Source of the DNA: Gossypium raimondii
Lineage: Eukaryota; Streptophyta; Magnoliopsida; Malvales; Malvaceae
Direction of reading: 5' to 3'
DNA length: 64,000 bases
NCBI RefSeq assembly: GCF_025698545.1
Contig: NC_068569.1
Coordinates: forward strand, 16,368,001-16,432,000
In this document: positions 46,863 through 60,165 of the stretch, in pieces
How the letters are laid out: each line of letters begins with the position of its first letter
How positions within the stretch are numbered: position 1 is the first letter of the stretch
Notes under the pieces: generated by a model
Databases searched by the model: none
What the model was told of the DNA's origin: nothing
Seen by the model: only the letters and a program-made list of their open reading frames with translations
Translations under genes and position numbers: made by a program

Positions 46863-49345
46863 ACTTGAGATCGTTGCTCAAGTTTGACATATTCCATTTT
46901 CATTGGCATTTTTATGATTTTCTATTTCAGTTTATGTCATATATAGGTAGATAGTTTCCAGAGGGGACTGTTACGGTGGCTTAGTGGCCTTGTACCCAAA
47001 AAATTTTGCAAAATTTTAATTTTTTTAAATTTTCATTATACCTTTTAATTTTTTAAAATATTTTAATTAAATTTTCTTAAATTTTTTAAAAAATCTCTTT
47101 AATCTCACAAATTTTAATTAAACTTTAATTTTTTTAAAAATCTTATTAAACTCCTAATTTTTCTAATATTTTATTAATCTCCCAATATTTGATCTTAAGA
47201 TCCACCACTGATAAATTTTCTCATACAATTGATCCTTATTTTTCTTCCGGTACTTACATAAGATTAATTGACTTAATGATTATGTACCCTTTTAAAATTA
47301 AGGTTTAACTCCTTTTTTAATAACTTTGTCCACCAAAAAACAAATTAAGTTTATAGAAAATGTCTGCAAAAGCACATTATATGTATGTGGATAGTGGATA
47401 CATATCATTGAATTAGAAGGATATGCCAAACATTAGGTTTTCAAGAATAATTAGGAACTAGTACATTCCTCATGAATAAAATTGACTTTAGAAAATTGGA
47501 TAAACAAAGGTAAAATAATCCCAAAAAATGTAAATTAACTAAAAAGAAAAAAAGAAGAAGAGGTTGTCAAAGTATCAAACTTGCAGATCTGAAATCATCA
47601 TGTAATGATGTTATAGGAATGTGGCTAACCTAAACTGCAAAATTCTTCTAATTTTATAACTACTGGCAGCCCTATTTTCGATATTTTTAGGATATTAGGC
47701 ATAACAATAAAATGGGAATTAAATTTTTAAAAGTTAAAGAATTTTTTTAAAGTCCCTTAAAAGTTGGTAAAAAGATTTTTGGGTCTTTAAAAGCTAAAAA
47801 ATATAAAATTTGAGACTCTTTAAAAATTGAAAAACAACATTTTGCACCCCTTTCAACTTTGGAACCTGAGCGGCCGTACCTCCAGACGATCCGAGGGCCG
47901 AGCTTGATTATTGGCTCATGTTATCTTTTCAAAATAAGGAACAAGCTTAGTAAAATTAAATTTTATGTTTTATTTTTACTTTTACTTTTTATAATTATGT
48001 ATTACACTATTTACTAAATTATTTTTTATAAGAATCTTTTGTATCAAATCTATTCTTAAGTGAAATAAAATTACAAAATTTAAGTAAGAAAATTTACATA
48101 AAAATTATGAATGAAAAAATATTAATAAATACAATTACATGTAAATTATATAATATATTATAATTATTTAATTTAAAAATTAAAAGAAAGACAAAAATGT
48201 GTATAACAATTATCTTAGCGGACAACTAGATTATTATAGACGGCTCAAGGTTGATTGTAATCCAATAAACTATAAAAATGATATTTCATAAATGTTGTTA
48301 TTTGAATTTGAGTTTATTGTTAGTCTAACGTAGAAAAAAGTTTGGTCAACTGGATTTTAGTTTGAAGCCAAAGTTTATTTCTCTTCTGGAGACTTTTGCC
48401 TGAAGGAAGTCTTATAAAAGGTTCCTGCACTATAGAGAATAAATTAATCAAATAATTTTAGAAGAAAAAAAAAGTTGGGTAAAAAGGAAAAGGTATACCT
48501 ATATATTTTGTAACCTAAACTTGATTTATTGTATCAAATTAGTAATTAACTTTTCTTTTTGTTAAATTAGGTACTCAAACTTGGGTTCAAGATTTAATTT
48601 GGTACTTAAAATTTTTTATTCTATAAAGTAACGAACTTGACATTTTGGTTCAAATTGATACATGAACTTGGCTTCTTAGTTTAAATTGGTTTAAACAAGT
48701 CATTTATCGTAAATATTAATTCGGATAAAAAATAAGCTCAAATACCAATTTAAATCAATAAGCCAAATATAGATATCTAATTGGACAAAAATTTTACCTA
48801 TTAATTCAACAAAAATAATTATATATTTATAAAATAAAATATTGGTCAATTAGATATGTTTCACAAATAAAACAAGCTTCAATATTGGTGAATTCTGCAC
48901 GTATACTTTTTTCTTTTTGGGTCAATTTTTACTTATATTTTTGTGTTAATATACAAACTTCCAAGAAAGTGAGTCTTCGTTTTGAATTTTGTTATAAGAG
49001 AATATATTGAGCAAACCTTTGTTTACTATTGAGTCATCTTCAAATTTTTGTTTTTTTGTTAAATAATAGAAGAAAGAAAATCACGTGTTGATAGTTATAG
49101 TTAGGCAGGGTGGCTGTGATTAAGTTCGGTCGAGCCGAACATTAAAAACAAATAAGCCCATTAAGCATTGGACCATCAAATATTTCCAGACCAGATATCT
49201 TGTCTTAGGCCCTTTAAGTTATGTAGACCGGACTGGACCGAAATAGTTTGTTCTACATATGAAATATATATCAAGCCTTCACATCCCACCAAGCTTTCAT
49301 TTGTCTTGCTACCAAAGAAAAGTTTTCTGAAAACTCCGATCGACA
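46863..49345. other. Intergenic DNA between copy F and RPN11
   Basis: Repeat-like debris without clear ends: an AT-rich AAAATTTTAATTTTTTTAAA block at 46990-47200, and GGTACTTAAA/AGTAATTAAC motifs at about 48500-48840 shared with 53580-54640. RPN11 promoter and leader occupy roughly the last 250 bp, with a TATA-like AAATATATAT near 49262 and a GCCCA (TGGGC on minus) near 49156. TGGGC is the core of the known proteasome-related element, but a single 5 bp match is weak evidence. Confidence 0.4.
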
Positions 49346-51876
<2,531 letters not shown>

Positions 51877-52449
51877 ACTCTTAGCATCTGTATTAACTTC
51901 TTTAAGTTAATGAATTGCATCTATATTGATATCATATATTGTTGGTCAAGTGCACTGTTCATGCATTGTTGTGAAGATTCAAAGAGACTATCATGTTGAT
52001 TCATTAAAATTTTTTATGCTTTCTTCTCTCTCACCCTCCCTCACTCTGTGTATGTGTTGAGATTTCATTAGCATTTTGGCATATGTTTATGTGTTTATGC
52101 CTATATTCAGCGTTTTGTGTTGAGACACATCATTTTGAAAAAGGTATCTCATAAAAGAACCTTTAAAAAAGAAAAGGTGGAGAAAAAGAAACTGAAGGGC
52201 AATCTTAACAAGTGCCTATTTCCCGAATAGCAATAGAATTATGGTCGTGAACTCATCATCACGACAATGGCCACTATCAATGGTCCAGGATCCTTAATGC
52301 CAATTAAATAAAATTCTACAAAAATCTTCAGAAAAGTGCTTCAATTAATACCAGAAGAAAAAACAGGGTAAAGAGGTCCACATGATGGGCATAGTAGGTA
52401 GATGTCGATCAAATTTTTTAACTTGGTTTTTCTACCAAGCACATGGCTT

Positions 52450-53409
52450 TCACATTTTAAAGAAAGAAGCCAAACGTTGGATCAAGCTCTTGGCCTTGGC
52501 ACAATCTGGATGAAAGATATGGAACACATGATCCTCGCCTTCTGTCTCCATAAACTCTGCCTTTCCCTTCCACCCAGATTTCACCAATTTATCATAATAC
52601 AACTTCCCTCTGTCCCTTAGTATATCCTTCTCTGCAACAATAACAAGGATTCTATCACATGCCAAGTTTGCAAGATCAGAGGATCCATCCACAAACGGAT
52701 TGATTAGCGGATCATCGCACCCTTTATCAGAGGGACAAACATACAACCACCACTTATCCACTAATTCTTTCCTGAACTGATCAGTAACCTCCGATCCAAT
52801 CGGGTTGGTTCCCCAAAAGTAAGGATGGATCATACCAATACCAGCGATCTTCAGCTTGTAACTCAAATTAGATTCCTTAATTCGTAAAGCCAAATGATGT
52901 GCAATATTGGCACCAGAACTATCACCAGTCAAAAACACCTCATCTAACTCAACATAATCCTTGATCCAAGCCTCATGGTTGCCATTTTCCTCCTTGTGGG
53001 AAGCCACCCACTGGAGTGCAGCCCATGAATCTTCATATGCAGTCGGAAGAGGATGTTCCGGGACTAACCTATAGTCAACTGAAAGAGCTATGATGTTAGC
53101 CTCAGCAACGAGCTTGTTGAGGCTGGTATGGTACTCCAGAGAAGCAGGCGATGCTGCACAAAAGGCTCCGCCATGAAAATAAACTACAAGGGGCAGCTTT
53201 TGAGGTTCAGTAACCAAGTTGGGGCGGTAAATCCTAGCTGAGACGCCCGTTTTGGGTAGGATGAGGATGTCCTTTGATAAAACGTTGGTTTCAGGGTCAA
53301 GTCCAGGGGGAACTACTTCGACTCCGGCGAGTCTCTTGAGGGTTCCATCTTTGTATACTTTAAGGAAGGGAAACAAATCAAGAGCAACTTCTGAAGTGAT
53401 AGAACTCAT
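52450..53409 (-). CDS. Plant class I carboxylesterase (CXE, HSR203J-like), copy 1
   Basis: Single-exon 319-residue alpha/beta-hydrolase of the plant CXE family (hormone-sensitive-lipase side, related to HSR203J and distantly to the GID1 receptor). The oxyanion motif HGG is at 79-81 (VVYFHGGAF). The nucleophile elbow GDSSG has Ser164, and the acid and base are Asp262 (AEKD) and His294 (GEDHVFH), so the full triad of an active esterase is present; GID1-type receptors lose the His. No signal peptide, so probably cytosolic. It ends 574 bp from the RPN11 stop, tail to tail. A TATA-like box lies about 100 bp above the ATG. Substrate is unknown; relatives hydrolyse short acyl esters and xenobiotics. 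Confidence 0.95.
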   Translation of the reverse strand: MSSITSEVALDLFPFLKVYKDGTLKRLAGVEVVPPGLDPETNVLSKDILILPKTGVSARIYRPNLVTEPQKLPLVVYFHGGAFCAASPASLEYHTSLNKLVAEANIIALSVDYRLVPEHPLPTAYEDSWAALQWVASHKEENGNHEAWIKDYVELDEVFLTGDSSGANIAHHLALRIKESNLSYKLKIAGIGMIHPYFWGTNPIGSEVTDQFRKELVDKWWLYVCPSDKGCDDPLINPFVDGSSDLANLACDRILVIVAEKDILRDRGKLYYDKLVKSGWKGKAEFMETEGEDHVFHIFHPDCAKAKSLIQRLASFFKM

Positions 53410-53508
53410 GTCTTTTGTGTGTCGGACAGGGAGAGATTGAGAGAGGGGGACACAGTAAAGAGGAAAACTAAGTAAGCAGTGTGTGAGATCTTATGCAGAC
53501 CAAAATTG

Positions 53509-53520
53509 CTTAAATAGAGG
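53509..53520 (-). promoter_or_regulatory. TATA-like box of carboxylesterase copy 1
   Basis: CCTCTATTTAAG on minus, about 100 bp upstream of the ATG at 53409. Confidence 0.45.
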
Positions 53521-53579
53521 AAATGTTTTAAATAGAACGGAGGCGGGCAGGCGGCTATGACTTTTGAACAATGACGTAA

Positions 53580-54640
53580 AACATTTGCTTAATACACAAA
53601 TTACACCTTTTTTTTTCTATCTTGTTACCTAAATTTTTTTTTTCACAAATGGTACTTAAACTATTTTTTTCTCAAGTTAGTATATCCGATAGTCAAACCT
53701 TTAAGTCTAATTCAAAAAATGCTTAACACACAAATTGGTATATAAATTATGTTTTCTTTTTTTACCTAAATATGTTTTTTGTCACGAGTGATATTTAAAC
53801 TATTATTCTATTACCCATTTTACACCAAAATATTATATCTATTAAAAGAGTTACAATCAATAATATTCTACCACATCATAAAAACTTAAAAAATATATTT
53901 TAAATTCTTTTATTCCCTTTTTTTTTTCTTTTGCATTATTTCTTTATTTTTTTTTCTAATTTTTCATTTTTTTCCTTCCTTTTTAATGTCTAGTAATAAC
54001 AGCAGTGCTTGAAACTCGCCCTCCTAAGGTCAAGACATTGGTGATTAAATTTATTTTCAAACTTCACCGCCTGCTTGCTCGACCTAATGGGATAAAAAAA
54101 AGTTATTTCATCAATTAAAATCAGTGTTTTCAAAACCAGATCGAATCAACTGGTTGGAATAGAAATCGATCAAGGTAGCTGGTTGGAGATAGGGGTTGAA
54201 TCGATACAGACTGACTGAACCGATTTGTCTATTTTTAAATATTTTTTTATAAATTTTTTTAATAACTGATTTGATAATATTTATATGTAAGAGCAAATAA
54301 TATTTTTGACTTTTTTTTGCCACATGCCAACTTTTAATTGTTATATTTTTTAAATAAACTTAATTGTTTAGTTGACTATTGAACGGACAAAAGTACCAAT
54401 TTAGGGAAAAAAAAGTAGTTTAGGTATCGTTTGTGGTCAAAAAAATGTTTAGGTACCAAAATGAAAATGAAAATGAAAAAAGCATAGTTAAGTTACCAAT
54501 TTATTTGTTCAGCTTTTAAATAGACTTAACATTTCAAACGATGGTACCAACTTGAAAAATAAATAATTTAAGTATCACTGTTAGCAAAATAAAAATTTAA
54601 TTATCAAAATAGAAAATATATATAATTTAATAGCAACATA
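53580..54640. repeat. Inverted-repeat element between the carboxylesterases
   Basis: 53590-53700 (GTTACCTAAATTTTTTTTTTC, ATGGTACTTAAACTATTTTT, GATAGTCAAAC) reappears inverted at about 54370-54480 (reverse complement GGTACCTAAACATTTTTTTG, GATACCTAAACTACTTTTTT, AATAGTCAAC). Between them, at about 54108-54330, lies a TTTTCAAAACCAGATCGAATCAACTGGTTGG-like stretch of a different repeat family, also found around 60108-63330. Ends and target duplication are not resolved. Confidence 0.45.
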
Positions 54641-55316
54641 TGAGTTAAACCTAAAAAATTGGACTTACTACCCCGTTCAAAATGGGATTGCAGATGTTAT
54701 AGGCCATTTCATTTTTAGCATTAATAAAAGGATTAATTATTTAATTCCACCCTAAGTCTCAAACAATACCCTACATTTTAAATCCAAATTCAATCCCTAA
54801 AAGTATTAATCCATCAATTTATCTATTAATTTGGGTGCGAGCTTAGTCATTAGGTTGAAGGCTAAGTGTGAATTAAAATCTAACTTGTACCATATTTAAA
54901 ACAGGTTGATTAAATTAAAATACTATTGTATGAATAATTTAGATTTGACTAGAAATATTCATGGATTAAATTAATTTGTGGTTAGGTCAAGTCCATACAT
55001 AATATCAATATCATACATAATTATATAAATTTAATTTGGCTTGAAATGGATCTCAAATTTTGATTAAGTTGACCTATATTTATATATAGTTAACCTAATC
55101 ATGCTTTAGGTGCACATATATATATATATTTTTAAAAACATAATTATTATTTTTATTACATAGTAATTATATAAATATTTTATTATCATGGTATACTTTT
55201 TCTTTTATTAATTTTTTTTAGCATAAACAACTTAACATATTTTTAAATATTTAAATTATAATAAATATATTTAATTTTCATAGACTTATCGCCATAACCA
55301 ATGAACAGGCCGTTGA
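54641..55316. other. AT-rich spacer, no gene recognised
   Basis: Nothing supportable. It ends where homology to the RPN11 3' region begins. Confidence 0.45.
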
Positions 55317-55640
55317 GGGGCTTCAAGGCCATTGGCTTGGAAGGGAGCAATGAATTCTCCTGTTAAAACAAGTTGCATTTAAAATGTTTGATCTACAAGT
55401 TCAAATGTGAAACTCCAAATAACAAAGTTCTCGATGCAATGTAAATTGTCTTCCATAAGGCAAATTAATGATGGCTGATAGTGCAGGGAATGCTGATTTC
55501 TGCTATAAAAATACAAGGCAGTAGAGGAGGAAGATGAATTACTCCCTGAGAAGCTGGCTTCTTCTCTCCTTCCTCTGTGCTTGTTTAAGTCTGTAGGAAC
55601 TTGCATTTTGGCTTTTTTTAGTGCATTTTAGCTTGTTTTA
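55317..55640 (+). pseudogene. Broken copy of the RPN11 3' end (intron 5 and part of exon 6)
   Basis: GGCCATTGGCTTGGAAGGGA at 55328 matches AGGTCATTGACTTGGAAGGG in RPN11 intron 5 (about 51483). GTGCAGG/GAATGCTGATTTC followed by GAGGAGGAAGATGAATTACT and CCCTGAGAAGCTGG (55491-55557) matches the start of exon 6. After GAGAAGCTGG the copy jumps to sequence matching about 52020 (CTTCTTCTCTCC), so roughly 250 bp with the rest of the exon is deleted. It has no coding capacity and directly precedes the duplicated carboxylesterase. Confidence 0.88.
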
Positions 55641-55848
55641 TTTGTTTATCTAGAAAAATTCTCTCCTTAGAAAACAAGGAAAGACAAAAGTGTAACCATG
55701 GCCATGGCCCATATAGGAGGAAACGACACTTTCAGAAAAGTGCATCAATTAAGACAAATTGTATAATGGAAAGGAAATACAAACAGATGCAGCGCATGTT
55801 GACAATAGGTTATATCTCAATCTCACCCTTCTTATTTTAGTTTACTTA

Positions 55849-56856
55849 CTAACCAAGCACCTCGCTTTGACATTTTAATTGGAAAGGAAGCTTCCCTTGG
55901 TTAAAGAAAGAAGCCAAACGCTTGGTCAAGCGGTTGGCGTTGTCACAATCAGGATTAAAGATATGGAACACATGATCCTCACCTTCCGTCTCCATAATCT
56001 CTGCCTTACCTTTCCACCCTGATTTCACCAATTTATCATAATACAACCACCCTCTACCCTTTAGTATATCCTTCTCTGCAACAATTATAAGGATTCTATC
56101 ACATGCCAAGCCTGCAAGATCAGCACTCTCACCATCCACAAACGGATTGATAAGCGGATCATCGCACCCTTTGTCGGTGGGACAAACGTATAACCACCAC
56201 TTATCCACTAATTCTTTCCTGGACCGATCATTAAGCTCCGGTCCAATCGGGCTCGTTCCCCAAAAGTAAGGATGGATCATACCGATACCAAGAATCTTCA
56301 GCTTTTGACCCAAATTCGATTCCTTGATTCGTAAAGCCAAGTGATGTGCAATATTGCCCCCAGCACTATCACCAGCCAAAAACACCTGTTCGAACCCAAC
56401 ATAGTCCTTGATCCAAGCTTCCTGGTTGCCATCTTCATCCTTGTGAGAAGCAATCCACTGAAGTGCAACCCATGAATCTTCATATGCAGTAGGAAGAGGA
56501 TGCTCCGGGACCAACCTGTAATCAACTGAAAGAGCAATGATGTTAGCCTCAGCAACGAGCTTGTTGAGGCTGGTATGGTAGGGCGGAAAAGCTGGCGATG
56601 CTACACAGAAGGCTCCACCATGAAAATAAACTACAAGGGGAAGCTTTCGATCTTCACTAATTAAGTTGGGGCGGTAAATCCTAGCTGAGACGCCGGTTTC
56701 GGGGACGATGACGATGTCTTTTGATAAGACGTTGGTTTCAGGGTCAAGTCCCGGGGGAACTACTTCGACTCCGGCGATTCTCTCGAGCGTTCCATTTTTG
56801 TAGACTTTAAGGTAGGGAAACAAATCAAGAGCAACCTCCGAGGCGTTAGATTCCAT
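55849..56856 (-). CDS. Plant class I carboxylesterase (CXE, HSR203J-like), copy 2
   Basis: Single exon, 335 residues, collinear with copy 1 over almost the whole length. HGG is at 79-81. The elbow is GDSAGGN (Ser164) where copy 1 has GDSSGAN; Asp263 and His295 complete the triad. A one-residue insertion (DGESADLAGL versus DGSSDLANL) shifts later numbering. Loss of the stop position used by copy 1 adds a 16-residue tail (NQGKLPFQLKCQSEVLG in total after FF). The GDSAGGN form is the family norm, so copy 1 is the derived one at this motif. Both look active. The equivalent of the copy 1 TATA region (about 56950, TTTTAAGCAATTTTC on minus) has changed, so expression may differ. Confidence 0.95.
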   Translation of the reverse strand: MESNASEVALDLFPYLKVYKNGTLERIAGVEVVPPGLDPETNVLSKDIVIVPETGVSARIYRPNLISEDRKLPLVVYFHGGAFCVASPAFPPYHTSLNKLVAEANIIALSVDYRLVPEHPLPTAYEDSWVALQWIASHKDEDGNQEAWIKDYVGFEQVFLAGDSAGGNIAHHLALRIKESNLGQKLKILGIGMIHPYFWGTSPIGPELNDRSRKELVDKWWLYVCPTDKGCDDPLINPFVDGESADLAGLACDRILIIVAEKDILKGRGWLYYDKLVKSGWKGKAEIMETEGEDHVFHIFNPDCDNANRLTKRLASFFNQGKLPFQLKCQSEVLG

Positions 56857-56959
56857 GTCTTTTGTGTGTCAGAGAGATTGATAAAGGGGGTAAACTGTGA
56901 AGAGAAAAACTAAGCAAACTGTGAAATCTTACGCAGACAAAGGAAGAAAATTGCTTAAA

Positions 56960-58025
56960 ATGAAGACATGCTCTGAACAAAAACAGGGCGACAGATTTTC
57001 AGCATTCAAAAGACAGCTATTGACTTTTTGACGAAGACAAAAATACGTGGCTTATTATTCTGTTCAAAGACAGATTACGGATGTTGCCCGCCATTTAATT
57101 TTTTAACATTTTTAAAAAACCACCAGCAGCCAGCCAACCACTACCAAGTCTCATTGAAAAGAGTGGCATTGTCTTCAAGACTTGTATATATAAATCACAC
57201 CATAAATAGAAAAACATAATTTTGAATATATCAATATTTATTTTTTCATTTTATATATAATATTTAAAGATTATATCTACAGTTAATATAATAACGTCGG
57301 TTGTGAGCTAAACTACACGTTACGTTATTACATTTTGACTTATATGTGAAAAAGGATTTTAAGAAAGAATCATTTAATTATCGCACTAAATTCACCAATT
57401 GAGATGTTGGCCATTAAACCTTTACATCTTTGATTACGTTAACCATAAAAAGCAATAGATGGATAAATTAGATATAATAGTTTTAGTTTAATCTTATATT
57501 TTCATAAAAATAGAATAAAAATCACATCAAAATTATTAATATAAATTTATAAATGTTATTTTTAAAAATCATGATACTTATAAATATTATAAAATTTATG
57601 AGAATTCTAATAAATTATATATTTTTTATAACATTAATAAAACATATTTAAAATTTTATAAAATTTATAAAATTCATAAATAATATAATAAATTCTAAAA
57701 ATTATAAAAAAGTCAACTCCTAAAATCATAATGAATACATGACATCAAACCAATCATTAAATAATGGAAATGGTCGTCAAATCGTTAAGGGTCATTTTCA
57801 TGTTGGATAAATTATTCTCGATCTTCCACAAATAAAATGATATTCGTGGAACTCTCTCCTCTTTGTTGATAAAATACTATTTTTTTAACTTTATCTCAAA
57901 TTTTTTAAGTATAGTACAGTAGTTTGGACATTGAAAAGTTAAACTTTGTTTCCTAAGTATTGTATGATATAAAACATTTTTGGTATAGTTAATATTAGAA
58001 TATGTCAGCATGAAATGTTCTAACA
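56960..58025. other. Intergenic DNA, no gene recognised
   Basis: AT-rich. The frame at 57028-57219 is not supported. Confidence 0.45.
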
Positions 58026-60107
58026 TGTAACGGCCCTAAATTCTCGAGTCAACGTTCGAGCGTTGACCTGGGTTGGAGATGGATAAATTTATTTTGGGAT
58101 TGAATTTTGTTGGAATTAATTTGGGTGGATTTTGGACCTTTTTATAAGAAATTAAGGACGTTGGGAAGCTTGTGTGAAGTAGAGTGAAGATGGTTGGCTA
58201 ATATTGTGATTTTACCATTTTTGAATAAAAGTCTTCTCCCAATTAATGGGAAAAAGATGGATAGCTTGACTGATTGAGGTATGGGATAAAGTGGATTTGT
58301 CCCCATTTTTCCCTCTATTATAATCACCCTATTTTTTTTTCTTTCCATCTATTTCCCTTAACAAACCATGCACAGGGAGAAAGATTTGAAGTGAGTTCTC
58401 ACCATTTTTCATCCTCCAAATCTCAAAGAAGGCAAGGGTCTTGATCTAGCTTTTTTTAAGTTCCATGAAAAAAATATATCTATGTTCATCAATGATGAAG
58501 GTGGAGGTTTTTGGGTGTTTGGGAAGGTTTGAGTTTGAAAAAGTCTCTACCCATCTTCTCATATATTATTTATTTATTTATTTAAAGCATGTATTTTTCA
58601 TCCTATCAACTCTTATTTTTTTGTGGGAAATCTTGTGTGTTACATGGTTATAGTTAAAGACGGTGGTGAATCTTCTAAAGCTAAGGGTAAAGGCAAAGTG
58701 GTAGAGAGCTAGGCAAGAAACTTTGTTGGTGTTCTTCCATCAAGGTGGTACCCTCTAACTCTCTTATGCTTCTTGATAAGTCATAAATATAATGCTTTTT
58801 GATAATGTATGCATGTTATATGTCTTTGGGTGGAAATCATGTTTGGATGATTTAAAATGAAGTTAAAAACTTAGTTGTGAAATCTGTTAGAAACAAATTA
58901 TTATATGAACAGTATGTTTAAAAATGTGACATAAATTCTGTAAAAATAATTAAGAAGTGATCTATACATTATTGTAACCGTGAGTCAGTCTAGTTTAGTT
59001 TAGAATAAATAGAGATCAATTTTGATTTGAATTTTAAAATATATGAATTTTGAGTGTTGAAAGGTCATAAAATTCTGGCAGTAAATTTTTTATAAAACAT
59101 ATTTAGCAGTGACTTTGAAAAATCACCAAAAATTTCATAAGATAAAATAGGAAGTAAGCCTATAACCGTACAAAATTCTAGTTTCGTCTAAAACAAACGG
59201 TGCTCGATTTAGATTTATATATTAAGAGTTATTAATTTTTGAATGAGAAAAGGTCAGAATATCAAGGTAGCAGAGTGTCACATCTCATTAGTTAATATTT
59301 TAGCTGGAATGATAAGCAAGTTGAAACGAGTATGAGACTCAAATGTCATGGTTGTATTTTTGTGATTATATGTTTGATGCTTTGTTTGTGCTTAGCCTTC
59401 GGGCTCTAACCTAAGTAGCGGCCATGAGTGGCACTCGAGATAACCCTATGGACACCCGGGATTATTTGACTAGCGGCCATGAGTGGCGCGAGACTATCCG
59501 AATACCCGATTATTTGAGTTGTATGTGCAATCTAACAAGTTTGACAAGTTTGATATGCAAGTGATTTGGTTATATAGATTTAATGACTTATGATTTAATT
59601 ATTCGATACTCATGTCATGTTTCTATGTATACATTTGATTTGCATGCTTATATTTATGAATTGCTTGAAGTATGGTAGATTTGTTGTGTACCACTGAGCC
59701 TATAAAGCTCAACCTTCAAATTGCCTTAATGTTCAAATTTGTAGACTTTTGTTCGTGTCCGAGGAACATCATCGATGAAAGACTCCTAGCATCACGTATT
59801 CAGAGTACAGTACCTTATGCATTAGTGGGCATTGTATTCATAAGGCCTTGTATTCTTTTTGTAGGTCTGTAACTCATTTATCATTTTTGTTATTTTGACT
59901 ATTTTGATATACGATAATATTAGAGCTCCACATATTTTGTATAACTACTTTTATTACTATTTTCAGTATAACCATGTATGGTATTTTCTCTTATATAAAA
60001 TGTATTTCAATGTTTTAAATTATTTGAAAATTTTGCTGGGTTGCTCTAGTGACCTGATGTAGCGCATTAGTATTCGAGTATTCCGTATTCGGGATCAGGG
60101 TGTTACA
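58026..60107. mobile_element. Probable LTR of a gypsy-type retrotransposon (solo or remnant)
   Basis: Starts TGTAACGGCCCTAAATTCTCGAG and ends GGGATCAGGGTGTTACA, the TG..CA termini and TGTAAC/GTTACA inverted ends typical of plant gypsy LTRs. It holds internal repeats GTAGCGGCCATGAGTGGC / CTAGCGGCCATGAGTGGC (about 59415 and 59471). No pol or gag lies beside it, and the flanking 5-mers (TAACA, TGACC) do not match, so a simple solo-LTR origin is not proven. Confidence 0.6.
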
Positions 60108-60165
60108 TGACCAAAGTTTCCAAAACCAGATCAATGGTCAAATTGGTTAAGTCACCAGTTCAACC

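Noticed and set aside
58026-60107. Solo LTR with target duplication, as for the neighbouring element
   Set aside because: Termini are good but the 5 bp flanks differ, so only an LTR remnant is claimed, not a simple solo LTR.
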